Shown piece after piece: positions 10,881-21,748 of a stretch of DNA of 64,000 nt. This stretch comes from Halisarca cf. caerulea (taxonomy: Eukaryota > Porifera > Demospongiae > Chondrillida > Halisarcidae). The stretch covers positions 10,680,301 to 10,744,300 of the forward strand of contig CAUJGJ010000397.1 of NCBI GenBank assembly GCA_963170055.1. The letters run 5' to 3'. Below the pieces are notes generated by a model. That model had not been told where the DNA came from and did no database searches. It saw only the letters and a list, made by a program, of their open reading frames with translations. The translations under genes and the position numbers were made by a program. How positions within the stretch are numbered: the stretch's first letter is position 1; every line of letters begins with the position of its first letter.

Positions 10881-13800
10881 TTAGGCTATGTTAATTTCCA
10901 CCATGTTGTACTTTCTTGGCCGAAAAGAGGGCCTTCTTTTCAGCCAGCCACGCTGCCTGTGATAGCTGCCCTGGGGTATTGGGCAGTATCGATACCCCCG
11001 ATACTGCGTGTGCCCCTCAGAGGACACCGGTTGATTACACACACTACAACAGTACACCTTGCGCTTCACTGATGGATCATTGTCCTTGCCAGCCTTTTGT
11101 GCCGCCACTGAGTGACACGGGGTACTTTTGGAGGCAAGGACATGGTTTCAGTGTTAGAAGATTGTGTGGCAGCAGTGCAGGAGGTGACAGATGCTGCAGT
11201 GAATTCAGAGCTGGCTGTGGTCTCTAAAGACATGGATGTGGTGGTGGAAGCCACTGGAATAGCTGTAGTACTAGTGGTGAGGGTAGTTGCCGGAGCAATA
11301 TGAGGCAGAGGGGTTAAAATAGTTACCACAGGGTTGGAGGACGTGTCTCTGACTTTGGCCAGCCCGGTCTGATCTGGAATTTCAGGAAAATCATGACAGT
11401 CATCTGGAGGTGGAGGAGGAGGTGGAGATGTATGACGTACCTGAGCAGGGGGCAGAGAATCAGTAGTGCAAGGCTCTGGCTGGGGGAGAGTAAGACCCTG
11501 CATGAGGAGCCAGACCTCATCCCTTCTAGTGGAATCCTTGAACCAGCGAAGCAAAGTGTATTCATTGAGGTTGACGAGCATGAGATTGGTTCCCTGCATG
11601 ATGGTCATACTGTTCAGTACCCTGGCTCGGATTGAATTGTAGGCCGAGAGTACTTGCTTGTAGCGGGATATATATCTGTCCTTTCCTCGCTCATCAACCT
11701 CACGCCTTGGCTGTGTGATGTCCTCAAACAGGTGAATCACAATGGCCTCCACTATCCTGCTCTTTGAAGGGGAACAAGCTGGTGTACCTCCTGACAAGAA
11801 GCATCTGTCATTGAGACAAGACATATAGCAAGTGTATACATATGAGTTACTTACACATGCCTGTATAATATACATGCATGTGCATGGGACTGTACCTCTT
11901 CATCTTCTCCAGGCTAACATGACCTGTAGGATTTTGCCGGAGTCTGGCAAAACGTCCACGAAGGGGCTTCTGTTGGAGCCTCTGCTGGAATCGAATGGGA
12001 CGCTTATCATATTCCAACAGATGCCCATACAGTTCTACGATCCTATGAGCCTGGGCAGCAGTCACAGACAGTCCCTTTGGCTCAATGAGGGCCACAGCCA
12101 AGGCGTCAACCTTGTCCCACCCAGGAATACTGTAGCTGTCAGTGGCTTCAGCTTCATAGTCCACCTCCACACCATCCTGTGTAGTTACAAGGCTTCATAT
12201 AATAGTAATTGTAATAGCAATCTATAATCATATGTATACTCACATAATACAGTTAAGCTACTTAATATTAATAATAGTAGATAAAAAAATTATTAACCCC
12301 AGCTGTACTGAGCTGTATTATTGATAATCTCACCTCTCCCTCTTCTTCACTTTCACTGTCACTCTGAGGGGGAGGGGCAACAGTCAGGGGATTATCCACA
12401 TCATCAGAAGGGATTTGGAGGTGCTCCACAGATTCATCTTCCTTGAAGTCCTCGAATCCCTCATCAATCTGGCTGATGAGATCAATATCCCCTGTCATAA
12501 ACTCCCTTCCAGACTGCCGGTAGAGATACTCCACCCCAAAGAACTCCACAGTGTACTCTGCTGGTGGCCAATATGTCAGTAGGACCTTCTTCTTGAGCAC
12601 AGATTCACTCAAGGAGTTAACCTGTGACTGAAGTTGTGAGTCAAATGTACGTAAGTCACCCAAGGAAGACGTGATGGCTGCATTTGAACGGGCTGCATTC
12701 CACCTAGTGATACCATCAAGCAAATATGCCTGAAAATTCACAGTATTTGCTGATGTGCCAGGAATGAGTTTCACTAGGTGGGAATGGAAACTCTCAAGTG
12801 ATGTGGTCCCCCTTGCACAGCGATGTACAGGCAGGCTAACTCCACCCTTACGTAGATGACTAGTAATGGTGTAAAGAGAGATACCAACAGGATCCTGGAT
12901 ACACGGAATGTGCTTCTTTTGCTCTGCCCATATCTCCGAGATGTTGTCCCTTAGTAACGGATTACCAAGAGTGTCGGTGGCTGAAGATAGGGACAGTAGC
13001 AAAGTTTCCAATAGTTGTATGATCCTGTCTGGTTCTCTGGTCCTTCTCCTGCAGTGCCTAGCAAGTTCCTCCTGTGTGAGGGCCTTCCTTTTCGCTGTCT
13101 CGGAGGGTTGCTGTACACCAGCTGCAAATAACTCTCCTTCCTTGGTGGTCAGAAGTAGCTGGTAGTCCTCTGCATCCCATTCGAATATGCACAAGGACAG
13201 CTGGGCCATGTATGTCCTGTAAAGAGGATGGGCTTCAGATGTACATCCTTGGCCCATTCGACGCATGAAATGCCAGATGTCTAGTCGAATCTGAATCGAT
13301 GGCCATCGGAAGAAGAGCTCTTGGAATTTGCTGGTGGTCCCAGTGCTTGTACAGCAATCCCTATCAGTGTACAATACCAATGGGTGTGGCTCCTGATGCT
13401 TGTCATATCTCTCCATCAGACCGTCAGCCAGTGTTCGGAGAGATTCTAAACCCTCAGAAGTCGTAAGCACACACTGAAGGATCTCTCCTCTCTCGTTCCC
13501 CACGTTAGTCACCATGTTGGCAGTGTTGGCAGCACTACCTTGCAGCTTCTTGCATATCTTGTATGTGGAATCAATCTTGATGATTGACCCATGGATGGAT
13601 GTGGCTGCAGCAAGAAGTGCAGGCCGTCTCCTATATACATCTCGTACATAGGTTGCCAAGAAGTACTGTGGTTTGGGGAAAGACGGGAAAGGAGGTACTT
13701 CCGCTTGAGGGCTTGGTTGGACAAAGCTCTGGAGTCCACGCTGATGTCACTGGCAGTCACTGAGGTAGCAGACCTGTTTGCGAAGCCATTCTTCACTGTG

Positions 13801-15958
13801 CAACTCACATAGGCTGTTCCTCAGTGCGGTAGAGCTGCTGCCAAGAGTCCTGTTACGCAGCAAGGAGATAACTGCTTCATCGCAAGCATATTTACATTAT
13901 TTACATTATTTACATTAACAGCAGGAAATAGAGCCCTGACTCCAGCACTCAACTGCCCCAGCATCCTTTCATCCCTTGCAATGAATGCACTGGAACAGGC
14001 CTTGCACTCCATCAGCTCACATGCAATGTAGTAGTCCTCCTTCACACCCAGCACCTTTCTGACTGTCCTATAGACCCCTTTTGATGTGAGTGACCTCTTG
14101 GGAACGCAGTATGGACACTGAAAGTCATAGGCCCATAGCTTCCTTGGCATCCACAGAAAGAGGGGCAATTGGAAGTAGTCACCTGGATTGGGCTTACCGA
14201 CTAATGTGACACGTGGTGGTGGATACCACCAAAGTTTGAGGTTGGGTGTCAGTTTGCCCTTGGAAACAAATAGGGTACACCCCACCCAGTTTCTATCCTG
14301 CTCCGACATTGTAACCTTCCATCCTTCTGGAAGGCGAAGGCTGAAGTCTGTTGGCTGCCTTGGAATGGTTGAAGTTGGCAGGACAGCCTGGGTGGTTGTC
14401 ACTGGCACGGCCAATGTAGGTGAAATCTATTAAATGTGTACATAAATGACATGAATAAATACTTCATACATGCATACCAATGTAACAGTTATATAGCCTT
14501 ACCAGAGGACTAGCAGTTGGTGAAACATCTTGAGAAAGGGATGATTGGGGAGTGGCTGTTGGTGGAATGGGTGCGGAGAGAACCTATGCATGCAATGGTA
14601 CATGACATAATAATGCATCATATATATATATGCCTGGGTGTAATAGGTGCAGAGGGTACCTATGTACATGTACAAAGGTATACATGAAACACGCACAGGT
14701 GCATGTGCACTTGTATGTACATACATGCTTTTCCAGGCATTACCTTACCTGTTGACTCGTAGCTGGTGTCACATCAGCGGAGTGCGTGGAGGGAGTTCCT
14801 GTTTGACCAGGTGTGGTGGGTGTGGAGGAGACCTATGCACACATGTTTAAGGGCAAAGGCTCTTAGCTGATGGTACATTTGATTCAGTACAATGCTTATC
14901 ATATCTGTATACATACATATAACTACATGCATGCATGACCCATCTATGCATGTATTGTATATACACTTCACATGTATGCAAACTGATGATTTGCCTTACC
15001 TGAGGACTAGCAGCTGGTAGTTGCTGCTGACAGGGAGTTGGTGTAGATGAGGCAGATGAGACCTGTGAAAATTATTATAATAATATATATTATTATTATG
15101 ATTACCATGGACTGACTAGAAAAAACAGCACACATGTACATGTGTCACATGACTCTGAGGAGCCATACATGTAGGTAAACAGCAGCTAATGTTGTCATGC
15201 ACCTTATTTGGAGTGGTCATACTCATGACCACCAACTGATTTTGTCATGCTCACCTGGGGTAGACTGCCAGCTGTCATACTTGATGTCATGCCAGTGAGG
15301 ATTGCTTGTGATGCTGGACCAGCATGAGCTGGGCGTTTCTGAAAGTCGGCATATACAGTTTTGATGATAGATTCAAAAATTCACAAGTATCATAATTGCA
15401 CAGTATATATAAATATTTTTAGTTCTGAATTAATCCAATACCCGATGCATGACTATTCAGTACAAAGTAGTTTGATAGTGTTCTTGGACACAAATTAATG
15501 ACAGTGAATATACATATGCAAAAAGCAACAATGGTACAATCAAATCACTCTGCAGGTGTAAAAATAGCAGGATTGATTATAAGCAGGTACAAATTAATAT
15601 TGTATGTACATATGGCATGTTCTCCATATACACGCGCACGCGACTATACGAGCAAACTCACTTTCACTTGAGGATGGAAGCCACAGCTGCAGGGTATCAA
15701 ATGTCCATATGGATCATAGTTAGCTGGATTGCCCTGTTTAGGGCATTTCTCGATCTTTGCTATTTTGATATCCCAGTGGGAACCCTTTGGTGGACGCTCG
15801 CCTCTTCCGAAGGTGTATTTTCCCCGCACGTACTGTTTTAAGCGCTCAAACCATTGCGACGTAGATAAACCGATCTTTGGCATAACAGAATCCAAAAAGC
15901 GCTTTGCAAGAAGACCTAAAGGAGCAATAATCGTGAGCGTTGAAACCTTTGCATACAT
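10881..15958 (-). pseudogene. Copy A: multi-exon DUF6729-like / DDE transposase-like gene
   Basis: Eight exons can be placed with GT...AG ends: 15662-15958, 15255-15338, 15000-15062, 14749-14832, 14503-14583, 12334-14426, 11896-12176 and 10881-11790. Exon 1 has a Cys-containing segment ending CSCGFHPQVK. Exons 2-5 code short Ser/Thr/Pro linkers. Exon 6 starts with a DUF6729-like block (LFLWMPRKLWAYDFQCPYC) and continues into an RNase H-fold transposase-like region: IIKIDSTYK (first Asp), VLYTDRDCC (second Asp), RLDIWHFMRR (the D-x2-H sign of MULE-type enzymes) and TTSLESFHSHL (possible Glu). The last exon ends with a Cys cluster (CCSVCNQP). It is broken by a TGA at 13747-13749, a frameshift from an inserted repeat at 13891-13918, and a frame change near 11100. 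Terminal repeats of a transposon were not found, so host-gene status is possible. Confidence 0.6.
13891..13918. repeat. TTTACATTA tandem insertion inside copy A
   Basis: Three units of TTTACATTA interrupt the coding exon exactly where copy B (about 23941-23950) reads through. The expansion changes the reading frame, so it is one of the inactivating events in copy A. Confidence 0.8.
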
Positions 15959-15997
15959 CTTCCTGCAGCGTTCTTCAGCGGTTAGCTGTTAATGACG

Positions 15998-16095
15998 TAA
16001 TCGTTTCATTTTTCACATGACCGTTTCAATTTGTCACATGATTGTTTCAAATGTTTCAAATGTTTCAAATCGGAGGTGACTACGGCCAACAGTGA
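15998..16095. promoter_or_regulatory. GTTTCA/TCACATG repeat upstream of copy A
   Basis: Just upstream of the first exon of copy A, GTTTCA and TTTGTCACATG units alternate and then AATGTTTCA repeats. They are followed by CGGAGGTGACTACGGCCAAC and AGTGAGCGCTG. Nearly the same arrangement precedes copy B, and similarity stops at AGTGAGCGCTG in both. This may be the promoter or the terminal region of a mobile unit; the function is inference. Confidence 0.4.
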
Positions 16096-16119
16096 GCGCT
16101 GAAGCTGGATTTTATGGTC

Positions 16120-16305
16120 ACTTATAAGAGGGGGAAAAGAAGAAAAGAAGGGGGGGAAAGAGGAGAGTGTGAGAAAAAAAGAGAGGTGTTAAACACTCAA
16201 TAGGAGCCCTGTAAAGACCCAGAAATTAGTGTTTCTTCCCTCCCAAAACCTCCCAAATCCCCTGGAATACTGAGTATAGTACACAATGTCTTCCTTAACT
16301 GACCT
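16120..16305 (+). pseudogene. Second, decayed copy of the SAMD3-like C-terminal exon
   Basis: This stretch matches 10355-10510 at base level in the same orientation. Both have GTCAC-T-TAAG, a purine-rich GGGGGAAAAGAAG tract, GTGTTAA, and TTCTTCCCTCCCAAAA-like sequence. It carries stops in all frames and is not coding. Its position after copy A, as the first lies before copy A, suggests a tandem duplication. Confidence 0.5.
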
Positions 16306-16643
16306 ACTATGGGACGAGTAAGTGTATAGGTCTGCATATGCAAATGGTCTATATAATAATTATATTATGGTGGGTGAGAATTTTGTCACTGTATAGAATA
16401 CGTATGCACAGCATGCACCCTATTACCATACCACACACTGCAATCATAACTATGCATGCATGCATTTATGCAGTATTGGATAGAAATTGAGATTCTAATT
16501 GCCAATTTTGCACCGCAAGTACATGTTAACTTGAACAATTATAATAATGGCAACAATGAGCCAGTGGTGAGCAATGGGTACATTATTGTAGTTGTTGCAA
16601 ATACAATACAATGATACTGTTTAAACAATAATGATAATGATAT
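16306..16643. other. Spacer left of the DUF7869 transposon
   Basis: AT-rich sequence with no supported gene. Its continuation across the transposon is at 21749. Confidence 0.4.
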
Positions 16644-16670
16644 GTGACAGGCTCTGAGAAAAGGGCCCTT
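16644..16670 (+). repeat. Left terminal inverted repeat of the DUF7869 transposon
   Basis: 27 bases, identical to the reverse complement of 21722-21748. The inner end is the palindrome AAGGGCCCTT. Confidence 0.9.
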
Positions 16671-17001
16671 ATCGCGCAAACGCGTATTGTTCAGTACACC
16701 CACAAATTCGCAAACACGTCATACTTAGACCAAATTTAGTTTATGACATCATAGTGAACTAGGGTCTTTCCCCTACCTGTATGCCAAATTTGGTGCGCTT
16801 ACATAGTTTCCTTCCCATCGAACAGCCTCCTAGAAACGTTACAGTCTACGCGCTTCTTCGCCGTATAGCGGATTACCGGAAATGTAACGCCGAAAATTTA
16901 CGAATAGTAAACGGAAACCACAACATTCCAATTGTTTGTGTTACCTAGCAACCATTACAAGTTTACAATTTCACACTTGACAGCTGAATAACACTATCAG
17001 G

Positions 17002-20000
17002 ATGGCAGCCACTAACAGAGGAATTGCTAAAACAATAAATTCCATCATGCACTTGTCTTCTGAGGACCAGGAAAGGATGCTGGAGGTGATAGAGGATTTT
17101 TTTAGCTATCCTAGCTCTTCTGCACATGATTCTGAATACAACACTGATGATGAAGAGATGGAAATTGACTTAGGTACATGTGATGCAATGGTTACGTATG
17201 TTTTTTCAAACATACGTATTTCTAAGCCAATGTACACTGCTGGTATTGTGCAAAATTAAGTATTTCATAATACATGTACTAATATTAATAAATAATATTA
17301 AATAAATACAATTACTGAATATTATTTTCTAACTATGTTACAGATGTCCCCAGCAATCCAGGTAGTCTTGAGTTACGTGTTGGTGTTGGTGGTAGTCTTG
17401 AATCCAGTGGTGTCAGTGGTGGTCTTGAGTCCGGTTGTGGTAGTGGTGATCTTGAGTCCAGGGGTGTTGGTGGTGGTAGGAGTGATCTCGAGTTCGGTGA
17501 TGTTGGTGGTGGTAGGGGTGATCTCGAGTCCGTTGGTGGTGGTAGGCATGATCTTGAACCCAATGGTGTCGGTGGTGGTAGGGATGGTCTTGAGTCTGGT
17601 GGTTGCGCATGTGGGACATGTCCATTCGCACTTGAATGGCTTCCGAAAGTCGGCGATTTTGTTGCTAACTAATTCGCTATTTCTCTCTTATGCGTATCAG
17701 AAATGGCAAGCAGCAACATTTAGACTGTATGAACACATTCAAGCTACACATTTAACTATTTTTCAACCAAATTTTCCGTCAATCGTTCGAATATGCGCCG
17801 CTTTTCCGAGCAGCTGTATTTAGCAGTTATTCCTCTCAAGTAAATCCAATCTTAGGCCTAGAGACACAGAATATGGACTAAACTGTCCCTAATAAGGCTA
17901 CCCAATATTCTACCGATGGGGATTTTGTTTACTGAAATAGTTTTCAAGATAATCAACAAATATTAAAAATGTACTAAACTAACCAGCAATAACTCTTTGG
18001 AAACTTGCGGTATCAAAATCCCCATCGGTGAAAAGTTGAAGCGTTCGATATAGATTACAGTAAAACACTCAGAAGCATCCTACGTTGATCCGCTGATTTA
18101 CTTGACGACATGGCATTTTGCAAGAAGGATTCGCTTAGCTAAGGGCCGATTATCACATGACGGTCATGTGACATGAGCTGTGACGTAATCGCATATTGCC
18201 CTTGCCAAAGTGTTTGAAGTGTCTGATCTCTGCAATGATCGATGCGTCGCAAGCGAGAGGAACTCAGTGGAGGAAGAGCATTAGGCAAAGAAGACAGACG
18301 GTTTAACGAAGTATAATATCGGCGGTTTAAGAGAAGCGAACTGGATATTCAGCGCCCGATCGACGACATCAAAGAACAAGGTGCGTAATCTTTGTTTAAT
18401 CTTGAATTCAAATAGAAAAGTCGGTTTTACTAACTTGAGTTCCTTATAAAAGAACGATCGATCTATGTTTGAGCCTTCAAAACGTGCTTTAAGCCTATCA
18501 TCAACTGCAAAATAGCAGGGCGATTTCGCCGTGAATTTCGTATAACCTATAAGTTTTGCAGTTCACAATACCTACTATCGATCGTGAGTATGATCTTCCA
18601 AGCTCCCTTACACAACAATATGTACGTAACATTAACTTTTGATGAATAAAGGCTTTCATATGTTGTAAAAGTAGAACAAATGTCGAGCAGCGCAATCGCC
18701 CTTGCTTCTTCACTAAGACTATACGTCGAGAAATGTCACACGCATATCACATGATCGAAGCCTTACACACGCCCAAATTCCAGCCTATTAACACAATAGT
18801 GGGACTTTGGACATGTCCCACATGCGTGTGGTGGTCTTGAGTCCGGTAGTGTTGGTGATGGTAGGGACAGTCTTGAGTCTGGTGGTGATAGTGGTGGTCT
18901 TCTGTCCAGTGGTGTTGGTGGTGGTAGGGACAGTCTTGAGTCTGGTGGTGATAGTGGTGGTCTTCTGTCCAGTGGTGTTAGTGGTGGTAGGGGTGATCTT
19001 GAATCCGGTGATGGTAGGGATGGTCTTGAGTCCGGTAGTGTTGGTGGTGGTAGGGATGGTTTTGAGTCTGGTGGTGATAGTGGTGGTCTTCTGTCTGCTG
19101 GTGTTGATGGTGGTAGGGGTGATCTTGAGTTCAGTGGTGTCAGTGGTGGTAGGGATGGTCTTGAGACCAGTGGTATTGGTGGGCTTGAGTCCGGTGGTGT
19201 TGGTGATATTGAAGCGGGTGGTGATACTGAGCAGGAGGATGAAGAGGATGATCTTGATGGGCTGGTTGACACAGAAGAACGAGTTCGTGAGGCAATGCAA
19301 ACAGCAGAAGTTGAATTTGATATCCCCCTTGAGACTCTTCCCAGTGACATTCAGGAGGAAAAAACTGTATCAGACTTCGTGATGGCTGGATGTGGATGCA
19401 AAAAGGGTGGTGATGGGAAACAGTGCTGTACACAGTTATCACGTGAAGACATCCTGTCAGCTAGGCAGTCTTGCGCAGAGCTTACTAGAAGTGAGCTGGA
19501 TATGGTGATTTTAGGGCAGCTGCGCGCCCATACCAACAGCAGTACAGGTGTAGTGACTGCATCCAGGCATGTTGCACGAGAACGTGAGAGGCCCAGAGTT
19601 TCTTATTACTACCAAGACAAGCAGGTATGTGTGAAGATGTTCCGGATCCTGCACACTATAGGTGAGAAAAGACTCAAAAATTTGATGAAAAGCTTGAAAG
19701 CACATGGCCTCACACCATGTATCCATGGCAACACCAAAAGGAAACCTCACCATGCCCTCTCTTTCTCGTCCATCGAGTATGTTGTACGATTTCTCCTCAA
19801 TTATACGGAGCAGAATGGTTTGCTTTTGCCAGGAAGAGTACCAGGATATAGTCGTACTGACACAAAGCTTCTTCCATCAAGTGTTTCAAAGAGAGGCATC
19901 TGGCGAGTCTACCATGTAGCTGCTGGAGAGGATGAAACTGTCCACACGGTTGCTTATTCCACCTTTTGCAAGCTGTGGAAGACATTGTTGCCTTCAGTTG

Positions 20001-21165
20001 TGATCATGAAGCCAATGTCAGATCTCTGTTGGCAGTGTCATTAGAATAGTGCAGCTATTCTTCAGTCAGCAAATCGTCCAGAGGAGGAGAAGACACTTGT
20101 CATCAGGGAAGCACAGGAACATCTGCGTGTTGTCCACCTTGAAAGGTCACACTATAAGACGACATGTGATGAATGTCAGGCTTCAGTTAAAGTGCACTTC
20201 ACCACCAATGGTCAGTTCACTCCACCATCACCATTCTCAGCAGTAGCACCAGTATGTTCGATCAAGGTGCACTACTCCTTTGATTACGCCCAACAGGTAC
20301 ATTACCCATCAGATCCACTTCAGCCTGGGCCTATTTATTTCCTCACACCTCGAAAATGTACCATCTTTGGAGTAAACTGTGAGGCAATACCTCGTCAAAT
20401 CAACTTCCTCACGGATGAGGCCGGAGATTGTGGAAAGGGGGCGAATGCTGTGATCAGTAGGCTGCACTATTTTTTCGACCACCATAGTTTGGGTGAGAAA
20501 GAGGTGTACCTGACGGCTGACAACTGTACTGGCCAGAACAAAAATAATGCTATGCTGCACTATCTTTTGTGGCGTACACTCACTGAACGACATACTGATG
20601 TCACCCTTTCCTTTCTCGTCGTAGGCCATACCAAATTTTCACCCGATTGGTGTTTTGGGCTTTTAAAACGACTCTACAAGAGAACAAAGGTTGGCAGCTT
20701 GAAAGCCATAGCAGATGTAACTAACAAATCAGCTGAGTGCAACTTTGCTCAGCTGGTTTCTCGAGAAGATGGCAGTACAATAGTTCCAACGTATGACTGG
20801 ACGACATTCTTTGTACCGCACTTCAAAAAGCTCCCTGGAATCAAAAAGATTCATCATTTCCGTATGTCCTCTTCCCAACCTGGGGTTGTTTTCATCAAAG
20901 AGCACTCTGATACCACAGAGGTGAAGGTTAACATGCTGAAAAGGACAATTTGCCTGACGTAATACCACCACGAGGCTTTAGTGCAGAGCGTCAGTGGTAT
21001 TTGTATGAACAGATACGTCCTTTCTGTCCTGATCACGATAAAGACACAACACGTCCATTGCCATCTGTTCCAAAGCCAGGTCGAAGCACTCCTGCTCTCG
21101 AGGACAATAACGTTGAAGATGTAGCTGCTCCTAAACGACGACGAATCTGCAAGAAAAAAGTGTAG
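17002..21165 (+). pseudogene. DUF7869-type transposase-like gene
   Basis: Exon 1 (17002-17173, MAATNRGIAKTIN...) joins in phase by a GTACAT donor and TTACAG acceptor to an exon from 17344. That exon codes a Gly/Ser/Asp-rich repeat (units like GGGRDGLESGG), is interrupted by a nested element at 17604-18828, and resumes in the same frame. After an acidic stretch come a Cys motif (CGCKKGGDGKQCC), ELDMVILGQL, a CDEC pair and the core: NFLTDEAGDCGKGAN, LTADNCTGQNKNN and VVGHTKFSPDWCFG, the signature blocks of DUF7869, with Asp residues that could be catalytic. It ends RQWYLYEQIRPFCP and a basic tail. Breaks are an in-frame TAG at 20042-20044 and a one-base frame shift near 20940. Without these it would be close to full length. 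Confidence 0.7.
17604..18828. mobile_element. 1.2-kb inverted-repeat element inside the DUF7869 gene
   Basis: The 18-base sequence CGCATGTGGGACATGTCC at 17606-17623 is repeated exactly inverted at 18809-18826. TGGTGGT flanks both ends and may be a 7-base target duplication, although the surrounding coding repeat is rich in GGTGGT. Removing the element with one flank rejoins the Gly-rich frame (ESGG then LESG). A further inverted pair, CCGATGGGGATTTTG (about 17915) and CAAAATCCCCATCGG (about 18014), lies inside. No gene is seen in it. Confidence 0.6.
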
Positions 21166-21721
21166 TTGCTTCACTTTGTGTACAAACCATTTCTTCAAGA
21201 CACTTTGCTCTCTGTCTACATACGCTCACATTACTATAATCACATCTTTTTCAGCTTCGTGTTGTTGTATTTATCCTTGTTCTACCTAATGTTTTGTAGC
21301 AGCGTTCTAAACGCGCTAGTAAAGCTAACTTGATAACTATAACTCACCTCGTCCTCTTCTGGTATTGATCACGGCCCTCAGCAGGAAGTACCGTTTCTTG
21401 TATTAGCGCGGCCCTTCACAGTAAATACAGCTTCTTGTCCTTCGTACGTAGCCTTTTCTTTCTTTACGAAGCTTGCGCAGCAATGTGATTACCGTCCCAC
21501 AGCCGAGTATACGGAGGCAGAGTACGGAACTCCATGTTTTACCCGGAAGTGAAATGTTCGGCACAGATTTCTCGAAATCAACGTTTACAGTATTGCGCAC
21601 TTTGAAGTCATAATATCACAGGAACGGAAAGAGCTATAGCTGCGGTTCAAGTTTCATTCTGATCCTTAGTCCATGCCCTTTAATCTTAGCGAATAAAATC
21701 GCAATCTAGTTTTGCTCACAG

Positions 21722-21748
21722 AAGGGCCCTTTTCTCAGAGCCTGTCAC
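21722..21748 (-). repeat. Right terminal inverted repeat of the DUF7869 transposon
   Basis: Exact reverse complement of 16644-16670. It marks the right boundary; the bases that follow (ATATTAATATT) are pre-insertion DNA. Confidence 0.9.

Larger units (their letters stand above)
16644..21748 (+). mobile_element. 5.1-kb DNA transposon with DUF7869 gene
   Basis: Perfect 27-bp terminal inverted repeats begin GTGACAGGCTCTGAGAAAAG at 16644 and end at 21748. Both are flanked by ATAT, which is palindromic, so the target duplication could be ATAT or shorter. One gene on the + strand fills the right half. The element separates copies A and B of the DUF6729-like gene, so it inserted after they were arranged. 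I cannot assign it to a named superfamily with confidence. Confidence 0.85.

Noticed and set aside
17614..18820. GGACATGTCC, a perfect match to a p53-type half site, at both ends of the nested element
   Set aside because: It is part of the 18-bp terminal repeat and is itself palindromic. No paired half site lies next to it, so chance is the simpler explanation.
17335..19382. Val/Leu-rich and Pro/Ser-rich open frames over the DUF7869 Gly repeat
   Set aside because: Other-frame and antisense readings of the GGTGGT repeat. Only the Gly/Ser/Asp frame joins in phase with the exon before and the conserved domains after.
16644..21748. CACTA/EnSpm assignment for the DUF7869 element
   Set aside because: The ends do not begin CACTA or CACTG, and the flanks do not show a clear 3-base duplication.
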